Below, in pieces: positions 48,839 to 56,937 of a stretch of 64,000 nt of DNA (position 1 is its first letter; each line of letters opens with the position of its first letter). Made by a program: the position numbers and the translations under genes. The notes under the pieces were generated by a model. The model did not search any database. It was given only the letters and a program-made list of their open reading frames with translations, and was not told the DNA's origin. Source of the DNA: Candidatus Accumulibacter iunctus (GTDB taxonomy: Bacteria; Pseudomonadota; Gammaproteobacteria; Burkholderiales; Rhodocyclaceae); NCBI GenBank assembly GCA_002345025.1, contig DDUX01000059.1, forward strand, positions 20,381 to 84,380, given 5' to 3'.

Positions 48839-49156
48839 GCTGACGACGGCGAATTCGTGTCGCCGTGCCAGGTGGTGATCGAGCGTGCGGTCCATACGTT
48901 CGGCCGCGCGATCGATGGCGACGTAAAGATCGGTCTGGGTATCCTCGACGACCAGGGCGGGAGAGTCCTTGAGGCGTACCTCGATGCCGCAACACTTGTC
49001 TTCTCCGCCGCGTGGGCCATTCACATCGGACAGTCGCACGACAACGCGCGTGACGACGTTCCGGCCGTGATTCAGGCTGTAGGCGAGGCGCGTGCTGACG
49101 TGCTCGCGCAGCTCGTCGGTCAGGGTGAAGTTTCGCGCTTGGGCTTTCAGGTTCAT
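48818..49156 (-). CDS. HPF/RaiA-like ribosome hibernation factor, copy 2 (recombined C terminus)
   Basis: A 112-residue S30AE-family protein close to the copy at 61202: 'MNLKAQARNFTLTDELREHV', 'VVVRLSDVNGPRGGEDKCCG', 'DLYVAIDRAAERMDRTLDHH'. Homology to the third copy stops after 'HLARR'; the remaining 'HEFAVVSVLEEGD' ends like the DUF4914 protein instead. The folded core is complete, so it may well still work. Divergent from an nhaR pseudogene in the same arrangement as the intact HPF-nhaR pair at 61.2-62.6 kb. Confidence 0.83.
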   Translation of the reverse strand: MNLKAQARNFTLTDELREHVSTRLAYSLNHGRNVVTRVVVRLSDVNGPRGGEDKCCGIEVRLKDSPALVVEDTQTDLYVAIDRAAERMDRTLDHHLARRHEFAVVSVLEEGD

Positions 49157-49277
49157 GGCATTCGTCTGTCAGGGCAGGAATGACGGGCACGCACGCGATC
49201 ATGAAGACGGTAATTGTTCGATGCAAACAGATAAATGGATAGGTTGTGATCGAGATATACGAACAACAGGGGGCGGC

Positions 49278-49489
49278 GTGATCAACTATGAGCATCTGCA
49301 TTCCTCCGTCAGCATTGCTCGCTCGGGTGGCGTCATCCGCGCGGCGGAGCGCCTGAATCTGACGCCACAGACGCTCTCTGGGCAACTATCCCAGTTCGAA
49401 GAACGGGCTAGAACGCCTACTGGCTGATCTGGCGATCCGCCGACTAGACATGGTGCTGGCCGATCGCCCCGTGCCACCGGGTACGGAGA
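49278..49489 (+). pseudogene. nhaR pseudogene with internal deletion
   Basis: GTG at 49278 opens 'MINYEHLHSSVSIARSGG' and 'VIRAAERLNLTPQTLSGQLS', the DNA-binding domain of NhaR, nearly identical to the intact gene at 61674. At about 49405 it jumps to sequence matching intact position about 62058 ('LERLLADLAIRRLDMVLADR'), a deletion of roughly 260 bp that breaks frame, between two copies of CGGCT. The 3' half is also absent after about 49489. The 54 bases between the CAAACAGATA box and the GTG have the same length as in the intact copy. Confidence 0.85.
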
Positions 49490-49540
49490 TGCCCTTTGCC
49501 GGAGCAACTGGTCGCGGATCATGGACATAATGCCAGAGTC

Positions 49541-52500
49541 CTAAGTCGTGAGGATGGCTGTTGTGACGGGCCGTGTCTGCAGAATACTGAGTTTGCCATT
49601 GGCAATCCCGAACTCGATATCCTGCGGCAACGCATAGTGCTCTTCAAGGGCCATGGCGATGGTGGCCCGGATGTCAATTTTCTCCAGGCATGGGACGTCG
49701 CGCAGATCGCTTTCGACCGGTACGATTGATGTCCCCTTACCGGAGGGATGCTGCTTGACCATGAAAGCCTTCTTCCCGACGTGAACACGTGAAACCGAAC
49801 AGTCAAATTTCTCCACATAGTAACGGTCCACATCGACCACTCCGGAAACCACCCCCTCGCCAAGTCCATACGCCGCTTCAATCACGATGACGTCTCTTCC
49901 GCTAACCGGATCCGTAGTAAACATCACCCCGGAAACCTGCGACTCGAACATCTGCTGCACCACTATCGCCAACTTGACCGACCCTTGCCGGGCAATGCGG
50001 TCGTTCCGGTAGAGCATTCCCCGGGTCAGCCAGAACGACGTCCATACTTCCTTTATCCAATGCAGTAGCTCCGCGGGACTGACGTATAGATACGTCTCTG
50101 CCGCGCCGGCAAAAGCCGCCTCTTCCGTGTCTTCCAGACTGCCAGAAGAGCGCACGCTCAAGAAACTGCTGCGCAAGCCGGTCGATTCGACCGCCTCCAT
50201 GATTTCCCGACCTACCCCGGTCGCACTGTCCAGATTCCCTTGGCGTATCAAGTCCCGAATCTTCTCCGAGGCGTCGGTAATCTTCATTCGCGTGTCTTCG
50301 TATGACATTTCTTGAGTCGCAAGCAGCGCCTCGATTCCCGAGGTCAGGTGCAAATACGCCGCGAGAATGCCATTTTCCTCAAGAAACCGGTCGAAGGCAA
50401 AGGTGGTCACCATGAACGCGGGCGGCACCTGCGAACCATAACGCCGGACGATTCTTCCAATTTCTCCAAGATTCGCGCCTTTCCCGCCAACCAGTTCGAC
50501 AAAATCGGCATCAACCTCTTCCAGCAACAGGACGACACGCGGCAATTGCGCTATTCGCTTTTTCTTCGCTCGCGTCAGTTCGTCCGCCTTGCTTTGCAAG
50601 TGAGCGACCATTGCCTTCGCCACAAGGCCTTCCTCGCGCATGCGCTTGAGCGCTCCGTTCAGCGCCACCTGTACCTCTCGCTTCATCCTGTAATACGCAT
50701 CTTCCATTTGGCCGGCGGGGTCTTCTATGTCGACGAATTCCTTCACCTTGGCATAGTGGCTCAGCAGAAAGAGCTTTCCATCGGCGTCGGGATAGTGGTC
50801 AGCGACGAATCGGACATGCGATCTCTCCATCGCCAGGATCAGATCCGCCTCACGCACATCGGCTTCCGCAAGCCTCCGGCTTCGGTGATTGGCAGCAACG
50901 ATGCCGTCTTCGGAGAGCAGCAGCGCCTGGCTGATCTCGGACATCGGCCTGTCCTCGAATGCTGCGACACCACGGGAAAACACCTTCACACCAGCTATTC
51001 CATCGGCAGCCAGCATCTTCATCAACAAGCGCTTGGCCAAAGGGCTGCGGTCGGTATTGGCGGTACATATCAGCAAGACCTTCTGGGGTCCGATTTCCCT
51101 GACGCTGTGTCCGAGACGACGCAGCGCCTTGCGTATCGCAGGCAGCTCCGCTTCGGTCAACTCGCACTTTGTCATGGCTTCAACCTCCTGCAGTGCCGCG
51201 GCTCTCAGCAAGGCGATATGTGGATGCCGTCGCAATGCCATGATTCGACTCTGAAACGCCTTCAGTCGCGCATCGCACAGATCGAGACTTTCCGCCAACA
51301 CCGTGACCTGTGTCCACAGACGATCAACCAGCGCAATGGCGTTCAGCGCTCTCCAGAGCACTGTCACCGCAGAAATGTTGCGCTCGACCTCCGACAGCAA
51401 TCCTTCGAGTTCGGCAAACGCGTTCCCGGAAACCGTCTGGATCAGCATAGCGAGATTGTCAGTCTTGCCTTTCGCGAGGGCCGTTGTCGTACCTCCCGCC
51501 GTAATCCCGCGGCGCACACTGCGCACGACATCAATCAACTGCTTTCGCACGGCCGGACTGACCCGCTTGTTCCACAGTGCTTCCGCCAATATCAAGGCCA
51601 GGCCGTCGGAAACGATCCCCTCGCGGGTATCCCCAGCACCAGTACCCAACGGCACGGCTGCCACCCAGGCGTCCAGATCGGCAGGGGATTTTTCGCCCGC
51701 AACAACTTGATGAATCAATTTGTGCAGTGGCTCAAAAGGCATCCCGGCCATCGGCAGGATCGAGACGATTCCCTGTGATGCCCAGACCATCACGACACTT
51801 CCTTCGAAAAAATCGACTGTTTCAGAAACCATCGACTCGCTGACCCAGAGACCTTCGCCAGTCAGGGTGGCCTTCCCGGGATGTCTTTCTTCGCTGCGAA
51901 CGAGCGCGCCTTCCGATGATTGCAGCCACTGGGCGTGTGGCAAAATCAACGATGGAATGCTGAATTCCCGGGTCGTGACTCCGGCGTGGCTAAGCAGTCC
52001 ACCACTGGTCACCAGGACCGCTTCAGCGGCTCGAATGGCTTCGATATCTTCGGGTGTGGTGAACGGAACCAGAAGAACACGCCCTCCACGACTCTGCGGA
52101 TTCAAATAATAATCACGATCGAACGTGATGCGCCCGATGCGGACGGATCCATCGCCGACCGAAGCCAGCAGACCCCGGACAGTCTGGCCACTGAATCCAC
52201 CGGGCGCGGGTGCTTGTTCGACCAGCAAGCGACGCGAAACAAGCTTGCGAAACGCAGGAACCTGGATCTTGGCGGGGACTTTGTAGGCGCTCTTGCGCAG
52301 TATTCTCCTCAGGCCGGCAATGGACAGCCATTTGCCGCCGTTGGTTGGCGTCAAGTGATGGCCAAAAGCATACAACAAGACCGAACGATTCTGATTGTCG
52401 GCCAAACCATAGATCACCAACCATTCGTTGGGTGCTATCTCTTGCTGAGCCCGCTCGACGGTGAGCTGGTCGATGCTTCCGATCGTCGCGAAATCCAGAT

Positions 52501-54946
52501 GTAAGTCGGTCTTCTTCAGCAGCACGGCGGCACGCAATGCTTCGTGCTCGCAAACCAGAACTCTGCGGATAATCTCCTTCAACGGCTGGTAGGCCGGATT
52601 TCGCTCCAGGAGCCCTCGCCTGTCGAGCCGCAATTCTCCGCGACCCAGCGCTTGGCGGCAGGGAGCATTGAAGTGCCGGTCGATAACCTCCTGCCCAACC
52701 CCACCCGTCCCAGGCTGAATGACCGCCATATCGAAGCCTCGCAGCAGCGCATTGAGCGCAAAATACAGGCGGTGGCGGACCATCTGCCGTTCTTCGGAAA
52801 CATAGGAGTTGAACGCGCGCAGCGTTCTCGGGCCGCTAAACTCGCAGTACGTTTCGAATGGCATGCCATCCCCGCTATAGGGGAAGGGGATCATTCCCTC
52901 AACCAGAAACATCCGTGCAATCGTCGTGGTGAATTCGGTGATTTTCTCAGGACTTGTTTTGTACGCTAGTGCCGCCGATGGAACGGTTGACAGGAAAATA
53001 TACATCTTGGCGTAGTCCAGATCCCGTAAAGACCATATGAGGCGCAAGACCACAACAAGGGCGCGCTCAATCTGGCTTTCAGTCCGTGCTCCATGATCTT
53101 TGTCCAGATGGCCGGTTACCAGGATTTCGACGAGGCTACTCTGGTCCACCGTTACGCTGAGCCCCGCTTCTTTCAAGACCTTGGCGGTAAATTCGGCGCG
53201 CAGCGCCTGCTGCAGTTCCGCCCCACCCTGGTAACTTTGCAGCCGGATAAGTCCCTCGTCGTCCGGGTCGGCAATGTTGGCGAATAATTCGACCCGATGT
53301 TCTCCCAGCCTCATGCTGTAGGTAATGAGATTGCCTATCAGCACGAAAGTACCAGGACAGGGCGCCGCCAGCCTCTGGGCTGCCCGCACAATCGTTGCCA
53401 GACCGCGATGGCGGATCAATCCGTTCACGATGATCGGTGTGTCATCCAGTCTCGCTATCCGCAGGTCCTCGGTCTTGTCGCCTCCGATACGGCCGAGGGT
53501 GAAGCTCATGTCCGCGCGGGCGGCAGTCATCCGTTGTTCGAGCGCTCTATTGCCGCCCTCATGCAAGAAGCGTATCAGCTCATGCACGCTGGCTGGCTCG
53601 GCGCCTGGGGAATCTGCGGAATCCGCGAGACGCGTAATCTTTTGTCGCAAGTCGGGGGGCAATTTATCGTGCTGCGATAGGTCACTCCACGAACTCTCCA
53701 GGTCGTGCACCAGCTTGCTGTAGAAGGCGAGGGCAGCATCGGCATCTACCGGATAGGCAATCTGCCGATACGCTTCGACCATTTTCTCAAGCAGGGAGAC
53801 GATGGTGACCGCGGTCAATTTGGTCATTGCGTCGGCATGGGCGACAATCAGTTGGAGAGCCTCGTAGTTGGGCTTGACCAAGTTGTTGCGGATATTGAGG
53901 TAACACGCGCGGAGTTGCTGCCTGGCGTCGGGACTGAAGGACGGGTCCTTGTCAAGGTCGCAAAGCAACAGGTAGCATCCCGCGTCGGCGGGGCCTTCGC
54001 TGTGGAGCTTGCCGATACCATTGTCAGCGATCCACGGCGGTATTTGCGCCCTGCCATGCTCCACCGGGTAGGCCAAATGATATCCGCCCAGATTGACTCC
54101 GGAATCGTGCAGGTCGAGGACGGCGATCAACCGCAACTTGTCCAGTCGATCCCAGAATCTGGCAATGCCGATGAAGCGCTGCGCGCCAAGCGCACGACGC
54201 GCGATTGCAAGATTGTTGATCAGGTCGGTCAGCGCTCCCGGGCTTTTCACCATCGACCGTGAGAAGCCTTGGCTGCTCATTTTCTTCAGGTCGAGCAGCC
54301 TGTGGAGTCGGGCGACTGGCCGACTTCCGTGGAGCGCTTCAAGCAGGTCGTATGCTGCAGCAAAGCGCGCCTCGAGTTCCTCTTCGATCACGGCTCTGAC
54401 GGACTTGTCGGTTGTCCGGTGAAATGCAGCGGCGAGATCCGGAACTGGTACTGGCGCGAATTCGCTCTGAGCGGATAGCGAGTCGGAAAGCTTGAGAATC
54501 CTTCGGAGAATCCGGTCTTTCTCGCTGGTCACAGCCGAGATGCGGGCTGTGCGGATGGCGTCATCAGTGAGCCGTTCGGCGGCGGACAGGCTGACATTCT
54601 GTTGGCGCCAAAGCTGCTTCAGCAATACCGGATCCTCATCGGAAACATCTGTGGGCCAATTGTGCATGCGGAAGTGCGCATCGATTGCGTGGATGCTTCG
54701 CTGGATGATGATCTGCTGTTCATCGAACAGCGCATCCGTGCCCAGGAAGCTCTGCAAAAAGGCTTTCGTGCGCGCAAGGGCGAAGACATCCAGAACAACC
54801 CATTCCTTATCCGCCTCATTCGAATAGTGAAGCTCGACCATGTGCGTGCGAATGTTGCCGATGGCTTCGGCGATGGCTTCATTGCGGGCACCGCGTTCGT
54901 GGAGCGCGACCATCAATTGGGGAATTCTTTTCTCAAAATCTGCCAT
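49541..54946 (-). CDS. giant dikinase-like protein: unknown N-terminal region + phosphohistidine domain + LMW protein phosphatase + ATP-grasp
   Basis: About 1800 residues. Residues 1 to about 900 match no family I recognise (helical, soluble, motif-poor). Near 970-1020 is a PEP-utilising swivelling domain with 'VLVTSGGLLSHAGVTTREFS', His about 987 being the phosphocarrier. Near 1290-1435 is a low-molecular-weight phosphatase domain: 'VLLICTANTDRSPLAKRLL' (C-x5-R-S loop) and general-acid 'DIEDPAG'. From about 1470 to the end is a complete PPDK/PEP-synthase-type ATP-grasp: 'VGGKGANLGEIG', 'SVRSSGSLEDTEEAAFAG', 'VSGVMFTTDPVSG', 'EAAYGLGEGVVSG', 'LSILQTRPVT'. Order resembles alpha-glucan water dikinases, not PEP synthase, and no PEP-binding barrel is present. 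ATG 54946 chosen; a GTG at 55003 would add 19 residues. Confidence 0.85.
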   Translation of the reverse strand: MADFEKRIPQLMVALHERGARNEAIAEAIGNIRTHMVELHYSNEADKEWVVLDVFALARTKAFLQSFLGTDALFDEQQIIIQRSIHAIDAHFRMHNWPTDVSDEDPVLLKQLWRQQNVSLSAAERLTDDAIRTARISAVTSEKDRILRRILKLSDSLSAQSEFAPVPVPDLAAAFHRTTDKSVRAVIEEELEARFAAAYDLLEALHGSRPVARLHRLLDLKKMSSQGFSRSMVKSPGALTDLINNLAIARRALGAQRFIGIARFWDRLDKLRLIAVLDLHDSGVNLGGYHLAYPVEHGRAQIPPWIADNGIGKLHSEGPADAGCYLLLCDLDKDPSFSPDARQQLRACYLNIRNNLVKPNYEALQLIVAHADAMTKLTAVTIVSLLEKMVEAYRQIAYPVDADAALAFYSKLVHDLESSWSDLSQHDKLPPDLRQKITRLADSADSPGAEPASVHELIRFLHEGGNRALEQRMTAARADMSFTLGRIGGDKTEDLRIARLDDTPIIVNGLIRHRGLATIVRAAQRLAAPCPGTFVLIGNLITYSMRLGEHRVELFANIADPDDEGLIRLQSYQGGAELQQALRAEFTAKVLKEAGLSVTVDQSSLVEILVTGHLDKDHGARTESQIERALVVVLRLIWSLRDLDYAKMYIFLSTVPSAALAYKTSPEKITEFTTTIARMFLVEGMIPFPYSGDGMPFETYCEFSGPRTLRAFNSYVSEERQMVRHRLYFALNALLRGFDMAVIQPGTGGVGQEVIDRHFNAPCRQALGRGELRLDRRGLLERNPAYQPLKEIIRRVLVCEHEALRAAVLLKKTDLHLDFATIGSIDQLTVERAQQEIAPNEWLVIYGLADNQNRSVLLYAFGHHLTPTNGGKWLSIAGLRRILRKSAYKVPAKIQVPAFRKLVSRRLLVEQAPAPGGFSGQTVRGLLASVGDGSVRIGRITFDRDYYLNPQSRGGRVLLVPFTTPEDIEAIRAAEAVLVTSGGLLSHAGVTTREFSIPSLILPHAQWLQSSEGALVRSEERHPGKATLTGEGLWVSESMVSETVDFFEGSVVMVWASQGIVSILPMAGMPFEPLHKLIHQVVAGEKSPADLDAWVAAVPLGTGAGDTREGIVSDGLALILAEALWNKRVSPAVRKQLIDVVRSVRRGITAGGTTTALAKGKTDNLAMLIQTVSGNAFAELEGLLSEVERNISAVTVLWRALNAIALVDRLWTQVTVLAESLDLCDARLKAFQSRIMALRRHPHIALLRAAALQEVEAMTKCELTEAELPAIRKALRRLGHSVREIGPQKVLLICTANTDRSPLAKRLLMKMLAADGIAGVKVFSRGVAAFEDRPMSEISQALLLSEDGIVAANHRSRRLAEADVREADLILAMERSHVRFVADHYPDADGKLFLLSHYAKVKEFVDIEDPAGQMEDAYYRMKREVQVALNGALKRMREEGLVAKAMVAHLQSKADELTRAKKKRIAQLPRVVLLLEEVDADFVELVGGKGANLGEIGRIVRRYGSQVPPAFMVTTFAFDRFLEENGILAAYLHLTSGIEALLATQEMSYEDTRMKITDASEKIRDLIRQGNLDSATGVGREIMEAVESTGLRSSFLSVRSSGSLEDTEEAAFAGAAETYLYVSPAELLHWIKEVWTSFWLTRGMLYRNDRIARQGSVKLAIVVQQMFESQVSGVMFTTDPVSGRDVIVIEAAYGLGEGVVSGVVDVDRYYVEKFDCSVSRVHVGKKAFMVKQHPSGKGTSIVPVESDLRDVPCLEKIDIRATIAMALEEHYALPQDIEFGIANGKLSILQTRPVTTAILTT

Positions 54947-55135
54947 GTCATCTGCCTGGTTTTCGAAGTGGGTCCACTTGTTCGAGCGTAATGATCCAGC
55001 CACCTACACGGTTTCCAGAGATCGAGATACCGCCAAACGATGGCCGTCATCGCCGCGAAAGCGGGGAGTTACCCTCCGGCCTGATGTAGTCCGGTGAAGC
55101 TGAACGTCGCGCCGGCGATGGTGCGGCTGGATTTC

Positions 55136-55756
55136 CTATCCGCCTGCGTAATGCGAGATGTCGTTGAACAAGCGCAAGCGGGCGCGTACCTCGCTCATGA
55201 AGTCGAGAATGTTGAGTGCTGCGGGGCTTTGATCCAGGCGGTCGCGATAGCCCCGCATGTCGAAGCCCAACAGGCTGCTGATCAGCAGCCTGTTGGTTCC
55301 CTTGTGGGATACCAACAGCACCGTGCCGTGGCAATGCCGCTCGACTATCGCGCGCATTGCGGGCAATGCGCGGTTGAGCACATTGACACCGGATTCTCCA
55401 CCCAGGGGAGCGATGACGAACGGATCTTCCTGCCAGATGGCGTACTCGGCCTGGAACGTACCTGCGACCTCCGCTCGTGGCAGCCCCTCCCAGTGGCCAT
55501 AATCGATTTCACGCAGCCCGGGTTCGGCTGTCGGCTCCAGGCCGTGGGGAAGCGCCAGGGTGCGCGCTGTCTCCATGGTGCGTCGTAGCGGACTGGCGTA
55601 GACGGCATCCAGCTTCTTCGGTTTCAGCCGCTCCGCCAGGCATGCCACCTGTCTGCGGCCTTCGTCGGACAGGGGCACATCAAAGGACCCCGCGAATCGG
55701 TCGTCGGCGGTGAGATCGGTGGCACCGTGGCGCACCAGGTAGATTCTGGTCGGCAT
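55136..55756 (-). CDS. histidine phosphatase family protein (phosphoglycerate-mutase-like)
   Basis: A 206-residue member. The catalytic RHG motif is in 'RIYLVRHGATDLTADDRF' (His about 10), the second Arg in 'YASPLRRTMETAR', Glu in 'REIDYGHWEGL', and the second His in 'LLVSHKGTNRLLI'. The active site is complete. Substrates range from phosphoglycerate to alpha-ribazole phosphate or sugar phosphates; undecided here. Same strand and immediately downstream of the carbonic anhydrase gene, upstream of the giant dikinase-like gene, so possibly one transcript. Confidence 0.9.
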   Translation of the reverse strand: MPTRIYLVRHGATDLTADDRFAGSFDVPLSDEGRRQVACLAERLKPKKLDAVYASPLRRTMETARTLALPHGLEPTAEPGLREIDYGHWEGLPRAEVAGTFQAEYAIWQEDPFVIAPLGGESGVNVLNRALPAMRAIVERHCHGTVLLVSHKGTNRLLISSLLGFDMRGYRDRLDQSPAALNILDFMSEVRARLRLFNDISHYAGG

Positions 55757-55788
55757 GGGAGTTGGCCAGTTGCTCGTTCAGCCTGTGT

Positions 55789-56466
55789 CTATTCGCGGGC
55801 GGTTCGAGTGGTGGTGTAACGCGAATGGACCGCTGCCACCGCCTGGCCGATGACCGAATCGACTTCCTCTTCCTCGCTGAATGAACCCTGCAGGTCTTGC
55901 AGGCGACCGTCTTCCAGGCCATAGATCCAGGCATGCAACATCAGTGGCTGGCCTCGCTTCCAGGCGTCGCCGACGAGTGTGGTGCGGGCGACATTGCGCA
56001 CCTGCTCGATCACGTTCAGTTCGCACAGGGCGCGCCAGCGGGTCGTGTTGTCCGGCAGCGACGCCAGGAAGTCCACGTGCCGATCTCGCACATCCTGGAT
56101 GTGGCGCAACCAGTTGTCGATCAATCCCAGGGAGGGCCCTTCCAGAGCCGCCCGGACACCGCCGCAGCCATAGTGACCGCAAACGATGATGTGGCGGACC
56201 TTGAGCGCATCGATGGCGTACTGCATCACTGACAGGCAGTTGAGGTCCGTATGCACCACGACGTTGGCGATATTCCGATGCACGAACACTTCGCCCGGCT
56301 TGAGGCCGGTGATCTGATTGGCCGGCACCCGACTGTCCGAACACCCTATCCACAGGTAGTCAGGGTCCTGCAAGCCGGCCAGACCGGCAAAGAAATTGGG
56401 GTCAGCTGCTTGCATGTCCTCAGCCCAGCGGGTATTGGCGGCAAACAGTTCAGGCAGATATCTCAT
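55789..56466 (-). CDS. beta-carbonic anhydrase
   Basis: A 225-residue beta-class carbonic anhydrase converting CO2 to bicarbonate. Zinc ligands: Cys and Asp-Ser-Arg in 'YLWIGCSDSRVPANQI' (about 43-48), His and Cys in 'IIVCGHYGCGGVRAAL' (about 96-105). C-terminal 'HAWIYGLEDGRLQDL' matches the Can/CynT type. The frame runs open 83 codons upstream into the mdh remnant, but the ATG at 56466 has AAGGA ahead and the family N terminus ('MRYLPELFAANTRWAEDM'). Complete, unlike the truncated copy at 46607. Confidence 0.92.
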   Translation of the reverse strand: MRYLPELFAANTRWAEDMQAADPNFFAGLAGLQDPDYLWIGCSDSRVPANQITGLKPGEVFVHRNIANVVVHTDLNCLSVMQYAIDALKVRHIIVCGHYGCGGVRAALEGPSLGLIDNWLRHIQDVRDRHVDFLASLPDNTTRWRALCELNVIEQVRNVARTTLVGDAWKRGQPLMLHAWIYGLEDGRLQDLQGSFSEEEEVDSVIGQAVAAVHSRYTTTRTARE

Positions 56467-56669
56467 ACTGGAGTCCTTCCATAAGTGGACGCATGCTGGT
56501 GGCGATGTGCCGGACATCGAACGCCGCGCCACGATACGGCGAACGAGTAATGAGTGCACCTGCCTGCCGGCAATCCGACCGGCTGCTGAACGCCGGATGC
56601 TGGTCCGGGCAGCCGATCGGAATCGGTCAGCCGAGCGCCCAGTGCCCAGCCGGTGCGATAGGGTCCATG
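56467..56669. other. short region upstream of the carbonic anhydrase gene
   Basis: About 200 bp between the carbonic anhydrase start and the mdh remnant. It should hold the promoter of the carbonic anhydrase-histidine phosphatase genes. No motif is convincing. Confidence 0.3.
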
Positions 56670-56808
56670 AGAACTGCTTGGCAATCTCGACCAGTTCCCT
56701 GACGGACTTGACCAAGTGATCACACCTTGCCTTCTCATCGGAATTCAGCTCGCTTTCACAGAATCTCTCGACGCCGCCCGCTCCCTGGATGACCGGGACA
56801 CCGACATA
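56670..56808 (-). pseudogene. malate dehydrogenase C-terminal remnant
   Basis: The minus strand encodes 'YVGVPVIQGAGGVERFCESE', then 'LNSDEKARCDHLVKSVRELV', the C-terminal end of NAD-dependent malate dehydrogenases (…GVPVxLGxxGVEKIxExxLxxxEKxxxxxSxxxVKELV). No upstream two thirds of the gene exists. It abuts the 122-bp repeat copy B. The frame runs on into the carbonic anhydrase region without a stop. Confidence 0.72.
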
Positions 56809-56815
56809 GGTTCAG

Positions 56816-56937
56816 CCACGCGCCCGGTGGCTGGCTCAGGTCCATAGGCCCCAAGCCAGTTGCCCGGCATCCCGGCGGGGACGACGTCATGTGGATCGTG
56901 GATCGGGATTTCTGTCTCAGTCGTCCTCTTCCAGCAC
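56816..56937. repeat. 122-bp duplicated segment, copy B
   Basis: Partner of 48717-48838 (about 87% identical by eye, no gaps). Here it covers the end of the DUF4914 gene and the following spacer. I take this as the original location, because the coding part is in its natural gene. Confidence 0.88.
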
